This document shows positions 28,444-38,675 of a DNA stretch of 64,000 nucleotides, piece by piece. The position numbers were made by a program, and so were the translations under genes. The DNA is taken from positions 1 through 64,000 of the forward strand of contig NZ_JONR01000007.1 of the NCBI RefSeq assembly GCF_000711955.1, read 5' to 3'. The notes under the pieces are model-generated. The model saw only the letters and a list, made by a program, of their open reading frames with translations, made no database searches and was not told the origin of the DNA. This DNA comes from Nevskia soli DSM 19509. GTDB taxonomy: Bacteria > Pseudomonadota > Gammaproteobacteria > Nevskiales > Nevskiaceae. Within the stretch, counting starts at the first letter, position 1. The number at the start of each line of letters is the position of its first letter.

Positions 28444-28643
28444 CGGTCGGCGTCCCGGTCGTGTTCCGGCCCGGGTTCGTTTTCCGGGTCTTCCGTCACG
28501 GGCAGGGCATAGCGCCCGCTCATCCAGTCGCCCAGGTCGATCAGCTTGCAGCGTTCGGAGCAGAAGGGGCGCCACACGTTCTGCGGATCGAGGCGGGTGC
28601 TGGTGCCGCAGCGCGGGCAGGCGGCGATTCTCGGTGCGGTCAT
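28440..28643 (-). CDS. yacG: Zinc-binding DNA gyrase inhibitor YacG
   Basis: A 67-residue protein with the four zinc cysteines of the family: C9-x2-C12 and C28-x3-C32, within CPRCGTST and RPFCSERCKLIDLGDW. In E. coli YacG binds GyrB and blocks gyrase. The acidic C-terminal tail is typical. It is convergent with the Nudix gene, overlapping its stop by four bases, and is followed upstream by zapD and coaE in the same direction. Confidence 0.9.
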   Translation of the reverse strand: MTAPRIAACPRCGTSTRLDPQNVWRPFCSERCKLIDLGDWMSGRYALPVTEDPENEPGPEHDRDADR

Positions 28644-28673
28644 CGGTGCAGGATTTGAACGGTGAATCTGGAG

Positions 28674-29459
28674 TCAGTGGTTGGACAGCACGCAGCATTG
28701 CAGGCGGAAGGCGATGCTGCCGCCGGCCTGCACGTTGCGGGTGTTGACGTTGCCCAGGTGCATGAAGCGCACCGAGACGCGGTGCTTGCCGGCGCTGATT
28801 TCGGGGTAGACGTCGACCGAGGCCGGCACCAGTACCCGCACCAGCTGGTAGGCGGCCTGCGGTACATGCAGGAATACGCCGCCCTCGGCGACATGGTCGG
28901 TGGGCTGGGTGCTGTCGCGCAGCAGCCGCAGGTAGAGCCCGATGGCGCGTTCCAGCGGGCGCAGGCTGGCGAACCAGGCCGACAGGTCCTGCTGGGTTTC
29001 GGCCTGGGGCCGTGACAGCCAGCGGTGGTAGGCCGGCAGGTCGAAGCCGCAGGCGCCGCCGGGGATGGAGCTGCGGTTCAGCACCGCGAACAGGAATTCG
29101 TTTTCGCGCAGGACCATCGCCGGGTGGGAGCTGCCCATGCGCTGCAGGTCGGCGGCGACGCCGCCGAGGTCTTTCAGCACATCGGTGAGACGCTCGAGGT
29201 TGACGTCGGGGCGCTTGCTCAGGCGGGTCAGGGTGGCGTGCTGCTCGAGGATTTCCTTGAGCAGCTCGGTGCGCAGGTCGGCGCGGCCCATCACGGACAG
29301 GATGTCGAGCAGGGTATGCAGGCTGGCGCGCAGGCCCCAGGCGGAGGTATCGATGCGCTGGTGCTGGTACTGAGCGAAGAGGAACTCGAGGCGCAGGAGG
29401 AAGCGAATCCGCTCGCTCAGCGGATGTTCAAAGGCAATCCAGTCCGCGCCCTGGTCCAT
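28674..29459 (-). CDS. zapD: Cell division protein ZapD
   Basis: A 261-residue cytoplasmic protein that bundles FtsZ filaments by binding the FtsZ C-terminal tail. The N-terminus FEHPLSERIRFLLRLEFLF matches the all-helical domain of the family, followed by LLDILSVMGRADLRTELLKE and a C-terminal beta domain ending in a run around FMHLGNVNTRNVQAGGSI. It lies between yacG and coaE as in many gamma- and betaproteobacteria. Confidence 0.93.
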   Translation of the reverse strand: MDQGADWIAFEHPLSERIRFLLRLEFLFAQYQHQRIDTSAWGLRASLHTLLDILSVMGRADLRTELLKEILEQHATLTRLSKRPDVNLERLTDVLKDLGGVAADLQRMGSSHPAMVLRENEFLFAVLNRSSIPGGACGFDLPAYHRWLSRPQAETQQDLSAWFASLRPLERAIGLYLRLLRDSTQPTDHVAEGGVFLHVPQAAYQLVRVLVPASVDVYPEISAGKHRVSVRFMHLGNVNTRNVQAGGSIAFRLQCCVLSNH

Positions 29460-29521
29460 CGCTTTATGAATCCATGGGTTATCCCCGCATTGTGGCGTGC
29501 CGGGGCGAGGAGGGCAAACGT

Positions 29522-30147
<626 letters not shown>

Positions 30148-30151
<4 letters not shown>

Positions 30152-31008
30152 GGATGGGACAGGCCGCGCAAGGCGTCGCCCCAGATCAGGGTGAGCCAAC
30201 CGGCGCCGGCCAGGTAGGGGCCGAAGGAGATCGGGATGTTGCGGTCGCGGCCGCGGAACAGGATCAGGCTGATGCCGATCACCGAGCCGACCAGGGACGA
30301 CAGCAGGATGATCATGGGCAGCGAGGTGGCCCCGAACCAGGCGCCCAGGGCCGCGAGCAGCTTGAAGTCGCCATGGCCCATGCCTTCCTTGCCGGTGAGG
30401 AGCCTGTAGCCATGGTAGATCAGCCACAGGCTGAGGTAGCCGAAGACGGCGCCGGCAATGGCCATGGGCGGCGTGGTGAATACGCCGAAACAGGCCAGGC
30501 ACAGGCCGACCCAGAGCAGGGGCAGGGTGATGGCGTCGGGAAGCAGTTGGTCGCGGAAGTCGATCACTGTCAGCACCAGCAGTGTCCAGCTGAGAACCAG
30601 ACCGGCCGCTAGTTGCGGTCCCCAGCCGAAGTGCCAGGCGCACGCGGCAGAAAGTACCCCGGAAGCCAGTTCCACCAGCGGATATTGCGGCGAGATCGGC
30701 GCCCGGCAGTCGGCGCAGCGGCCGCGCAGCCAGAGCCAGCCCAGCAGGGGCAGGTTGTGCCAGGGACGGATGCGGGCGCCGCAGCTGGTGCAGCAGGACG
30801 GCGGCTGCGACAGGGTGATCCGCAGCGGTGGCGGATCCTCCTCCGGCAGTTCGAGGATCAGCCTGGCCTCACGCTTCCATTCCGCTTCCATCATGCGCGG
30901 CAGGCGCAGGGCGACCACGTTGAGGAAGCTGCCGACCAGCAGGCCCAGCACACCGGCCAGGCCGACGAGCAGGGTGAAATTGGCGCGCAGCGCCTCGATC
31001 AGGGACAT
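30148..31008 (-). CDS. pilD: Type IV prepilin peptidase PilD
   Basis: An inner-membrane aspartyl protease that removes the leader of type IV pilins and type II secretion pseudopilins and methylates the new N-terminus. The 286-residue protein has the cysteine tetrad C73-x2-C76 and C98-x2-C101 in the cytoplasmic loop. Two catalytic aspartates are visible, in FRDQLLPD and GHGDFKLL. About eight membrane segments are visible. It sits between pilC and coaE and is probably co-transcribed with both. Confidence 0.94.
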
Positions 31009-31024
31009 GGCAAGCCGTGGTCTT

Positions 31025-32242
31025 TTAGATGGCTTCGCCCAGCTTGAAGATCGGCAGGTACATGGCCACCACCAGGCCGCCCACCAGCACGCCCAGGACG
31101 ACCATGATCATCGGTTCGAGCAGGGCGGTGAGGTTGTCGACCATGACATCGACCTCTTCCTCGTAGAATTCGGCGACCTTGGCGCACATGTGGTCGAGCG
31201 AACCGGATTCCTCGCCGATGGCCACCATCTGCACCGCCATGTTGGGGAACAGGCCGGTCTGCTGCATGGTGAGCTGGAGCTGGGTGCCGGTGGCGACCTG
31301 GTCGCGCATGCTCATGATGGCTTCGGTGAAGATGATGTTGCCGGCGGCCTTGGCCACCGACTCCATGGCTTCCACCAGCGGCACGCCGGCGGCGAACATG
31401 GTGGACAGGGTGCGGGCGAAGCGCGCCACTGCGGATTTGTAGAGGATTTCGCCGATGATCGGGATTTTCAGCATCAGGCGGTCGACCAGACGGCGGAAGG
31501 CGGCGGAGCGGATATGCGCTTCGCGGTAAGCGAAAAAAGTGCCTACCAGGCCGCCGACGATGATCCACCAGTCGGCCTGCACGAAGGCAGACAGGGAGAT
31601 GACCCACTTGGTGAATGCCGGCAGGTCGGCGCCGAAGCCGACGAACAGTTCCTTGAACTGGGGTATCACGAAGTACAGCAGGATGCCGGTGACGATAAAC
31701 GCCACGACCAGCACGGCGGCCGGATAGGTCAGCGCCTTTTTCACCTTTTTCTTCAAGGATTCGGATTTTTCCTTGTAGGTGGCGATCTTGTCGAGCAGGG
31801 TTTCCAGCGCGCCGGAGCGCTCGCCAGCATCCACCAGGTTGACGAACAGATCGTCGAAATAGCGGGGAAACTTGGCCAGGCTCTCAGCCAGGGAGGAGCC
31901 ACCCTCAATATTCGCCTTGATCGCCAGGATCATCTCGCCCATGGCCGGGTTGGCATGGCCGCGGCCGACGATTTCCATGGATTGCACCAGCGGCACGCCG
32001 GCGCTCATCATGGTGGCGAGCTGGCGGCTGAAGATGGCGATGTCCTGCCCGGTGATCTTCTTCTTGCGTTTGCCGAACAGGGTGGACTGGCGGCGCACCC
32101 GGATCGGGTTGACGCCCTGCTTGCGCAGCTGGGTCTTGATGTAGCTTTCGCTGGGGCCTTCGCTGATGCCCTTGATGCGGGCGCCCTTGCGATCGACGCC
32201 TTCCCAGGTGAACGTGTATTCCTTGATTGCCGCCGCAGCCAT
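31025..32242 (-). CDS. pilC: Type IV pilus inner-membrane platform protein PilC
   Basis: A 405-residue GspF-family protein with two repeated cytoplasmic domains and three membrane segments. The first domain contains FSRQLATMMSAGVPLVQSME, and the second FARTLSTMFAAGVPLVEAME, the internal duplication typical of the family. The protein forms the platform turned by PilB during pilus extension. It is in order pilB-pilC-pilD on the minus strand. Confidence 0.95.
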   Translation of the reverse strand: MAAAAIKEYTFTWEGVDRKGARIKGISEGPSESYIKTQLRKQGVNPIRVRRQSTLFGKRKKKITGQDIAIFSRQLATMMSAGVPLVQSMEIVGRGHANPAMGEMILAIKANIEGGSSLAESLAKFPRYFDDLFVNLVDAGERSGALETLLDKIATYKEKSESLKKKVKKALTYPAAVLVVAFIVTGILLYFVIPQFKELFVGFGADLPAFTKWVISLSAFVQADWWIIVGGLVGTFFAYREAHIRSAAFRRLVDRLMLKIPIIGEILYKSAVARFARTLSTMFAAGVPLVEAMESVAKAAGNIIFTEAIMSMRDQVATGTQLQLTMQQTGLFPNMAVQMVAIGEESGSLDHMCAKVAEFYEEEVDVMVDNLTALLEPMIMVVLGVLVGGLVVAMYLPIFKLGEAI

Positions 32243-32324
32243 ACCCGACTCCCCTTTCCCTAAAGATTACGCGGACTTCCAGTGCCCTTCACCGTGTCCG
32301 GCGTGCCGTTCTCGAGAGAATAAT

Positions 32325-34061
32325 CTAATCCGTGGTAACGCGGTTGGCCTCGGTCAGATCGATCTGGCCGTCGCGTACTTTCTTGAGTGCCGAGCGTCTC
32401 AGGTCGGATACGCCCTCGCGCCGGGCCTGGTCGGCGATTTCGATGGCGTTGCCGTTTTCCATGATGATGCGGGCGATGGCGTCGGTGACCGGCATGACCT
32501 GGTAGATGCCAGTCCGGCCCTTGTAACCGCTGTTGCACTGGTCGCAGCCCACGGCTTTGAAAATGGCGAAGCCTGGGCTGTCGATGTCTTCGGCCGTGAA
32601 GCCTTCTTTCAGCAGCTCATCGCGCGGGATGGCGGCATCCGGCTGCTTGCAAACCTTGCACAGCTTGCGCGCCAGACGCTGGGCGATGATCAGGGTGACG
32701 CAAGAGGCGACGTTGTAGGCCGGCACGCCCATGTTGAGCAGGCGGGTCAGGGTTTGCGGGGCGTCGTTGGTATGCAGGGTGGACAGCACCAAGTGGCCGG
32801 TCTGGGCGGCCTTGATGGCGATTTCCGCCGTTTCCAGGTCGCGGATTTCGCCGACCATGATGACGTCCGGATCCTGGCGCAGGAAGGCTTTGAGGGCTGC
32901 GGCGAAGGTCAGGCCGACCTTGGGGTTGACGTTGACCTGGTTGATGCCCGGCAGGTTGATTTCCGCCGGATCCTCCGCGGTGGAGATATTGCAGTCCTCG
33001 GTATTGAGGATGTTGATGCCGGTGTACAGCGACACGGTCTTGCCCGACCCGGTGGGGCCGGTGACCAGGATCATGCCTTGCGGCTTGCTCAGGGCCTTCA
33101 TGTAGTGGTCTTTCTGGACCGGCTCATAGCCCAGCGCGTCGATGCCGAGCATGGCGCTGGACGAGTCGAGGATACGCATCACCACCTTTTCGCCCCACAA
33201 GGTGGGGCAGGTGCTGACGCGAAAGTCGATCGACTTGGTCGCCGACAGCTTCAGCTTGATGCGGCCGTCCTGCGGCACGCGGCGTTCCGCGAGGTCCAAT
33301 CGGGACATGACCTTGAGGCGGGCGGCCAGGCGGCCGCCCAGCTGCACCGGCGGCGAGGCGATTTCTTTCAGCTCGCCGTCCATGCGATAGCGGATGCGGT
33401 ATTTCTTCTCGTATGGCTCGAAATGGATGTCCGAACAGCCGCGGTTGATGGCGTCGATCAGTACCTTGTTGACATAGCGGATGATCGGCGCGTCTTCTTC
33501 GTCGCTGCCTGCATTCTTTTCCTCCGGGGCGCCTTCTTCACCGCCCTCGATGCTGAGGTTCTCGAGATCGGCGTCGCCGGTGCCGATGCTGGAGGACTGG
33601 ATGGCGCCGGCGGCGGTTTCGATCGCCTTGGCCAGCTTGTCCTCTTCAACCAGCACCGCCTCGGTGGCGAAGCCGCTGGCGAACTTGAATTCGTCCAGGG
33701 CCTGCAGATTGGTCGGGTCGGACAGGGCCAGGTAGAGTTTGCGGCCGCGTTTGTACAGGGGCAGGGCGTGCTGCGCCCGGATGAGCTTTTCGCCGAGCTC
33801 GCGGATGGTGTTGAGATCGGGCTCGATGCTGCTCAGGTCGAGCAGGGGGGTGCCGAATTCGTTGCTGGCGAACTCAGCCAGCCGTGCCGCAGAAATCAGC
33901 TTGTCTTCGACCAGCTGCGCGACGATAGGGCGGGTATTACGCAGCGCCTTGGCCTGGGACTCGCGGGCTTGGTCTTCGGTCAGCAGCTGGTTGGCGACGA
34001 AGCGTCGCGCCAGGCCGCTGAGGGGGGGGCCGGAAACGGTTGCGTTTGGACTGAGGGCCAC
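32325..34061 (-). CDS. pilB: Type IV pilus assembly ATPase PilB
   Basis: A hexameric cytoplasmic ATPase that powers pilus extension. The 578-residue protein has an N-terminal T2SSE/MshEN-like domain, Walker A GPTGSGKT (lysine near 341), the Asp box, Walker B MVGEIRDLETAEIA, the His box TLHTNDAPQTL, and the zinc motif CKVCKQ...CDQCNSGY. All essential motifs are present. It is the first gene of the pilBCD-coaE group. A candidate promoter lies at 34109-34135. Confidence 0.96.
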   Translation of the reverse strand: MALSPNATVSGPPLSGLARRFVANQLLTEDQARESQAKALRNTRPIVAQLVEDKLISAARLAEFASNEFGTPLLDLSSIEPDLNTIRELGEKLIRAQHALPLYKRGRKLYLALSDPTNLQALDEFKFASGFATEAVLVEEDKLAKAIETAAGAIQSSSIGTGDADLENLSIEGGEEGAPEEKNAGSDEEDAPIIRYVNKVLIDAINRGCSDIHFEPYEKKYRIRYRMDGELKEIASPPVQLGGRLAARLKVMSRLDLAERRVPQDGRIKLKLSATKSIDFRVSTCPTLWGEKVVMRILDSSSAMLGIDALGYEPVQKDHYMKALSKPQGMILVTGPTGSGKTVSLYTGINILNTEDCNISTAEDPAEINLPGINQVNVNPKVGLTFAAALKAFLRQDPDVIMVGEIRDLETAEIAIKAAQTGHLVLSTLHTNDAPQTLTRLLNMGVPAYNVASCVTLIIAQRLARKLCKVCKQPDAAIPRDELLKEGFTAEDIDSPGFAIFKAVGCDQCNSGYKGRTGIYQVMPVTDAIARIIMENGNAIEIADQARREGVSDLRRSALKKVRDGQIDLTEANRVTTD

Positions 34062-34108
34062 GGCGTGCGGGAACGATTGATCGTCGGTTTGGCTATTTGG
34101 CCAATGAC

Positions 34109-34135
34109 CCTATACTCCCTAGCCGGCAGCGTCAA
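34109..34135 (-). promoter_or_regulatory. Candidate sigma-70 promoter of pilB
   Basis: On the minus strand, TTGACG (34135-34130) and TATAGG (34114-34109) are separated by 15 bases, slightly short. They lie 48 bases before the pilB start. This is a suggestion only. Confidence 0.4.
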
Positions 34136-34278
34136 TAATCCAATCGCGCTGTGTGGAAAAAGCGCCGGTTATGGCGCCGTGCGGGCCTGCCCGTACAATG
34201 GTGCAGCCCCCGCCTATTCCAGCCGACAAAGAGCCTGGCGCGGCAGTCTTTCCGAACCCAGAAAACAAGGGACATCGC

Positions 34279-35136
34279 TTGATCAGCATCATTCTGCCGG
34301 CAAAAAACGAAGCTGCGGCGCTGCGAGGCCTGCTGCCCAGGCTTCGCGCGGCTCAGGCCGAGGCGGAAATCATCGTGGTCGATGACGGCTCTACCGACGA
34401 AACCCGCGCGCTGTGCGAGCAGCACGGCGTGCAGTGCCTGTCGTCGCCGTATTCGATGGGCAACGGCGCGGCGATCAAGCGCGGCGCGCGGGTGGCGCGG
34501 GGGGATATCCTGGTGTTCATGGATGCCGACGGGCAGCACTCCCCGGACAATATCGGCCCCCTGCTGGATCGCTTGGCCGAGGGGTATGACATGGTGGTCG
34601 GCAGCCGCTCCTGGTCCGACCAGGCCGGTGTCGGCCGCGGCATGGCCAACACGCTTTACAACGGCATCGCCAGCTGGATGACCGGGTTCAAGGTAATGGA
34701 CCTTACTTCCGGATTCAGGGTGGTGCGGGCCGGCAAGTTCCGCGAGTTCCTGCACCTGTTGCCGAACGGATTTTCATATCCGACGACGATCACAATGGCG
34801 TTTTTCCGCAGTGCCTATCCGGTTCACTACTTTCCGATTCAGGTTGCGGCGCGTATCGGCAAGAGCCACATCCGGCCGCTGCGTGACGGCATGCGCTTCC
34901 TGTTGATCATTTTCAAGATTGCCACCTTGTATTCCCCCTTGAAGTTGTTTGTTCCGGCAAGCGCAACTTTTTTCCTGCTCGGCCTGGGCTATTACGGCTA
35001 TACCTTCACGACGCTCCATCGCTTTACCAATATGAGCGTGCTGCTGTTCAGCGCCGCGGTCATCGTTTTTCTCATCGGCTTGATTTCCGAGCAGATCACA
35101 GTGCTGACGTATAAAAGCGCCTCGGCCGGCAACTGA
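34279..35136 (+). CDS. GT2 glycosyltransferase, polyprenyl-phosphate-sugar type, with two C-terminal membrane segments
   Basis: The catalytic domain (ISIILPAKNE, VVDDGSTDET, FMDADGQHS) is of the dolichyl-phosphate mannosyltransferase type. Such enzymes move a sugar from a nucleotide to a lipid phosphate on the cytoplasmic side. Two hydrophobic segments follow near the C-terminus (PASATFFLLGLGYYGYTF and VLLFSAAVIVFLIGLIS). I prefer the TTG at 34279 because AAGGGA is spaced six bases upstream and the conserved fold begins at once. ATG 34198 would add a 27-residue Pro-rich tail, and 34153 still more. The sugar is unknown. The product could feed the GT-C proteins of this region. Confidence 0.8.
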   Translation: MISIILPAKNEAAALRGLLPRLRAAQAEAEIIVVDDGSTDETRALCEQHGVQCLSSPYSMGNGAAIKRGARVARGDILVFMDADGQHSPDNIGPLLDRLAEGYDMVVGSRSWSDQAGVGRGMANTLYNGIASWMTGFKVMDLTSGFRVVRAGKFREFLHLLPNGFSYPTTITMAFFRSAYPVHYFPIQVAARIGKSHIRPLRDGMRFLLIIFKIATLYSPLKLFVPASATFFLLGLGYYGYTFTTLHRFTNMSVLLFSAAVIVFLIGLISEQITVLTYKSASAGN

Positions 35137-35191
35137 AGTTGGCCGATATGGCGGATCCACGGACTCGTTCAACCTCCGAACTGTCGAGAAA

Positions 35192-36274
35192 ATGATCGTT
35201 TTCCTGATCGGCACCAAGGCGCAGTACATCAAGATGGCACCTGTGGTGCGGACCACGGCCGCGCGAGGCCTGCCGTTTCGGCTGATCTTGACGGGGCAGC
35301 ACAACGAAACCTTCGACGAGTTGCAGAAGAACTTTGAATTGCCCGATGCGGACCTGATCCTGGTGCAGGGCAGCGAAGCCAAGGATCGCATCTCGTTCGC
35401 GCGCTGGGTGCGTCAGGCCCTGGCCGCCGCCAAGAGCCCGGAGGTGGCGGACATCTGGCGCCAGGCCAGCGTCATCGTAGTGCATGGAGACACCGCTTCG
35501 ACACTGTTGGGTGCATACATCGGCCGGCGCTATCGCAGGCCGGTGGCGCATGTCGAGGCCGGCTTGCGCTCCTTCAATTATTTCCACCCGTTTCCGGAAG
35601 AGCTGATCCGCGTCCTCGTTTCGCGGGTCGCCACCTTGCATCTTTGTCCCGACAGCGTCGCCGAAAAGAACCTTGCGCGGGTCAAGGGCGAACGGATCGT
35701 GACCGGCGGTAATACCCTGAAGGATTCCTTGCGGCTCGCCCTGAATGCCCAGGGGCCGGAGATTCGCACCAGAGCACGTCCCTACGCGGTGTTTTCGATG
35801 CATCGTCAGGAGAATCTGTTCAACCGTAAGCGGCTGGATGCCCTGTTGCAGATCCTGCGGCGCTTGACGGAGGTGGTGGATGTCAAGTTTGTGTTGCATC
35901 CCGTCACCCATAAGCGGCTGGAGGAGTTGCAGCTGGGCGCGGGTTTGCGCGCTCAGCCCGGGCTCGAACTGATTCCGCGCATGGATTTCTTCCGTTTCGT
36001 CGATCTCATCGGGCACGCCTCCTTCGTCGCCACTGACGGCGGCAGCAACCAGGAGGAGTGCGCCATGCTGGATATTCCCTGCGTTTTGCTGCGACAAGCC
36101 ACGGAACGGCCTGACGGCCTGGGAGGGGGCGTGCTGCTGGGGGATACGGACGAGGCGGCCATCGTCGAATTCGCCCGGCAACACGCGCAATCTGCACGGC
36201 CCCTCGCCCTCGCGGATTCGCAGTCGCCCAGCGCCGTTGTGGTCGATCGGCTTGCCCGTTTCGCGGCGTCCTGA
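35192..36274 (+). CDS. UDP-N-acetylglucosamine 2-epimerase (WecB-like)
   Basis: A 360-residue non-hydrolysing epimerase of the WecB fold, making UDP-ManNAc from UDP-GlcNAc. Motifs include MIVFLIGTKAQYIKMAPV at the N-terminus, VHGDTASTLLGAYIG, HVEAGLRSF, the MHRQEN histidine-arginine motif and the DGGSNQEE segment near 285. The family usually has SGGxQEE, so the DGGSNQEE variant is a small oddity. The UDP-HexNAc dehydrogenase at 55922 could oxidise its product to a uronic acid. Confidence 0.82.
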   Translation: MIVFLIGTKAQYIKMAPVVRTTAARGLPFRLILTGQHNETFDELQKNFELPDADLILVQGSEAKDRISFARWVRQALAAAKSPEVADIWRQASVIVVHGDTASTLLGAYIGRRYRRPVAHVEAGLRSFNYFHPFPEELIRVLVSRVATLHLCPDSVAEKNLARVKGERIVTGGNTLKDSLRLALNAQGPEIRTRARPYAVFSMHRQENLFNRKRLDALLQILRRLTEVVDVKFVLHPVTHKRLEELQLGAGLRAQPGLELIPRMDFFRFVDLIGHASFVATDGGSNQEECAMLDIPCVLLRQATERPDGLGGGVLLGDTDEAAIVEFARQHAQSARPLALADSQSPSAVVVDRLARFAAS

Positions 36275-36284
36275 GGACACCGGC

Positions 36285-37301
36285 ATGGCTGCCGAGAATG
36301 CAGTGGGCAACCTGGCGGTCCTCAGCCCGATGCCCACCGGCAGCGGGTCGATCGTGGTGCACCGCATGCTGGAGCGGCATCTGCCGGGCTATCGGGTCGA
36401 ACCGTACGACCCCTGGTGGACGCTGTTTCCGCCTGCCCTGGCGTGGTTTTCCCGGCAAAGAAGCACCTTGATCCACACCGGCGTCGACTATGGGGCGTTC
36501 TTCGTGCGGCCGCAGCGCCCCTTGGTGGTCACGTTCCATAATTACGTGTTGGACCGGTTTATGCGCCCGTTTTGCTCGCGATTACAGTGGGTCCACTATC
36601 GCAGCGACCTGCGCACTTTCACCCGGCTGTCCCTACGTTATGCGGCGGTTGTCACGGCGGTAAGCGAAGCGACGGCATGTCTGGTGCGAGAGGATCTCGG
36701 CTACAAAGGTCGGATTCAGGTTATCCCGAACGGAATCGACGCGTCGGTTTTCCAGCCGGCGAGGAAGGCCGCGCAGCAGGATTTCGTGGCCTTGTTCAGC
36801 GGGAATTTCTCGCGCAGGAAAGGCGCGCAATGGATTCCTGGAATCGCGGCACGGTTGCGGCACGGCCAGCGCATCGAGTGTGTCGGCGCGCGCATTGGCT
36901 CTGTGCCGTTGGATTCGCGACTGGTGTTTCGCGGCCAAGTGCCGTACTCGCAAATGCCCGGGGTTTACGCCTCTTACGATGCCATGCTCATTCCCACGGT
37001 GCGGGAAGGGATGAGCCTGGCGGTGCTGGAGGCGATGGCCTGCGGGCTTCCGGTCGTAGCCACCGATTGTCCGTCTATGCGCGAAGTGATCGAAGAAGGC
37101 AAGGGCGGGTTCCTGTGTCCGATCGGCGACTGTGCCGCCTTCGCCGAACGTCTGCAGTGGCTGGCGCAGCAGCCGGAGGCGCGTGCCGCCATGGGCGCCT
37201 TCAACCGCCGCAAGGTGCTGGCCGCGCATCAGGCGTCGTCGATTGCCCTGCAATATCGGGAGATGTTTGAAAATCTCGTTCCAGGGATATTCGACCGCTA
37301 A
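36285..37301 (+). CDS. GT4 glycosyltransferase
   Basis: A 338-residue GT-B-fold transferase. The C-terminal donor domain is clear: FSGNFSRRKGAQWIPGIAA, YASYDAMLIPTVREGMSLAVLEAMACGL split over the EX7E motif, and PVVATDCPSMREVI. The acceptor domain is shorter than usual and begins NLAVLSPMPTGSGSIVVHRM. The ATG at 36285 follows a GAGGA nine bases upstream and lies 10 bases after the epimerase stop. It is probably cytoplasmic and adds a sugar to a lipid-linked glycan. Specificity is unknown. Confidence 0.82.
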   Translation: MAAENAVGNLAVLSPMPTGSGSIVVHRMLERHLPGYRVEPYDPWWTLFPPALAWFSRQRSTLIHTGVDYGAFFVRPQRPLVVTFHNYVLDRFMRPFCSRLQWVHYRSDLRTFTRLSLRYAAVVTAVSEATACLVREDLGYKGRIQVIPNGIDASVFQPARKAAQQDFVALFSGNFSRRKGAQWIPGIAARLRHGQRIECVGARIGSVPLDSRLVFRGQVPYSQMPGVYASYDAMLIPTVREGMSLAVLEAMACGLPVVATDCPSMREVIEEGKGGFLCPIGDCAAFAERLQWLAQQPEARAAMGAFNRRKVLAAHQASSIALQYREMFENLVPGIFDR

Positions 37302-37400
37302 CATGCAATCTGCCGAACGCCAGCCACGGGCTTGCCGTCTGCTGCGCCTGCACCGCATGGCGTATTCCCCGTTGCGGCAGTGTCCCGGCCGCCAGCACAG

Positions 37401-38675
37401 ATGACGGAGCGATCGGTATCGATCTGGCGATGGCGTCCTGGGAACCTCGCCCGGAATACCGGCTATTCGTTGCTGTGGCAGTTGTCGCGCACGGCCTGCC
37501 TGGCTGCATACCTGTTGGTGCTGACGCATGCATTGGGGCCCGCTTCCTACGGCCTGCTGTCGAGCCCCCTTACCCTGGCCGTAATGTTTGGTTCTCTGGC
37601 CGGCGGCGGTGCCGGCCTGATGCTGCTTCGGGACGGCGCGCGAAGCCCGCATCAGCTGCCCGGTGCCTGGTCCAGATTTTTCAGCGCCTCGGTTTTTTCC
37701 GTCCCGGGTTGTTTTACCGGCTACGCCCTGGCCAATACCTGGCTGGTCCCAGGCCTGCTATCTCCTGCGGTCTGGGTTCCCATCGGAGTGGCGGAAATCG
37801 CGCTGATCCCGCTCGTCAATGCGGCTGTACTTGGCTTTCAGTCCTTGGAGCGGTTCAATTGGGCCGGCGTGGTGGCGATTTTTCCGGCTCTTGCGCGACT
37901 GGGCTGTGCCTTGCTGATCATGGGTGCACACGCCGATCACCGGCTAGAACGGTATGCGTATCTGCATCTGGCCGGGGCTGCGGCAGCCAGTTTGGCTGCA
38001 CTGTCGTTGTTGAGTCTGCGGGCTTCCCTGTCCTGGCGGTTCGTTCGTACTTCACGTCGCTGGTGGCGCGATTGCTGCGGATTTTCCCTTATGTATTTTG
38101 TCGCCGGTGCGACAGTCGATCTCGACAAAAGCCTGGTCTTGCGCAACGCCGACGCCGTTACCGCGGGACTCTACAGTGTCGGTTATCGCTTCATGTCGGT
38201 ATTGACGCTGCCGGTGGTCGCATTGATGCAGGCTATGGGGCCGCGCCTGATGCGCGTGGACACGGAGTCCGTTCGCGCCCAGTTCAGGACCATCACCGTC
38301 GCCACCATGGTGGTATTTGCCTATGGATTGGTCGGTGCGTTCGTCCTGTGGTGGAGTAGCGGCTTGGTCTTCGCATTGTTGGGACGAGACTATCAGGCAA
38401 TACAGGGCGTAGTGCCGCTGCTGGGTCTTTTGCTGATCGTCTACAGTCTGCGCATGATTCCCTGCGTGGTACTGCAGTCGGCCGACCGCGCTTTCGTGCG
38501 CGCCGGAATCGAGGCTTCCGCCGTGCCGATCCTGTATTTCCTGAGCGCGCTGCTGGTGCCCCGGCTGGGATTGCGCGGCGCCGTCCTTACCGCAATCAGT
38601 TCCGAATTGTGGATTCTCACCATTTGCTGGTTCATGGCAGCGCAGGCGATGCGCGCCAGAAGGCTGGTACCGTGA
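37401..38675 (+). CDS. Wzx-like polysaccharide flippase (MATE/MOP superfamily)
   Basis: A 424-residue polytopic protein with about 12 hydrophobic segments and the loose pattern of oligosaccharide-lipid flippases. Helpful landmarks are YSLLWQLSRTACLAAYLLVL near the N-terminus, LDKSLVLRNADAVTAGLYSV in the middle and the LGRDYQAIQGVVPLLGLLLI segment. It would move a lipid-linked glycan across the inner membrane. The start at 37401 is the first ATG after a non-coding-looking stretch. Its stop overlaps the start of the methyltransferase gene. Confidence 0.75.
   Translation: MTERSVSIWRWRPGNLARNTGYSLLWQLSRTACLAAYLLVLTHALGPASYGLLSSPLTLAVMFGSLAGGGAGLMLLRDGARSPHQLPGAWSRFFSASVFSVPGCFTGYALANTWLVPGLLSPAVWVPIGVAEIALIPLVNAAVLGFQSLERFNWAGVVAIFPALARLGCALLIMGAHADHRLERYAYLHLAGAAAASLAALSLLSLRASLSWRFVRTSRRWWRDCCGFSLMYFVAGATVDLDKSLVLRNADAVTAGLYSVGYRFMSVLTLPVVALMQAMGPRLMRVDTESVRAQFRTITVATMVVFAYGLVGAFVLWWSSGLVFALLGRDYQAIQGVVPLLGLLLIVYSLRMIPCVVLQSADRAFVRAGIEASAVPILYFLSALLVPRLGLRGAVLTAISSELWILTICWFMAAQAMRARRLVP

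Noticed and set aside
34194..34199. TACAAT as a -10 box for the GT2 gene at 34279
   Set aside because: No -35 at the correct distance, and one candidate start codon (ATG 34198) overlaps it.
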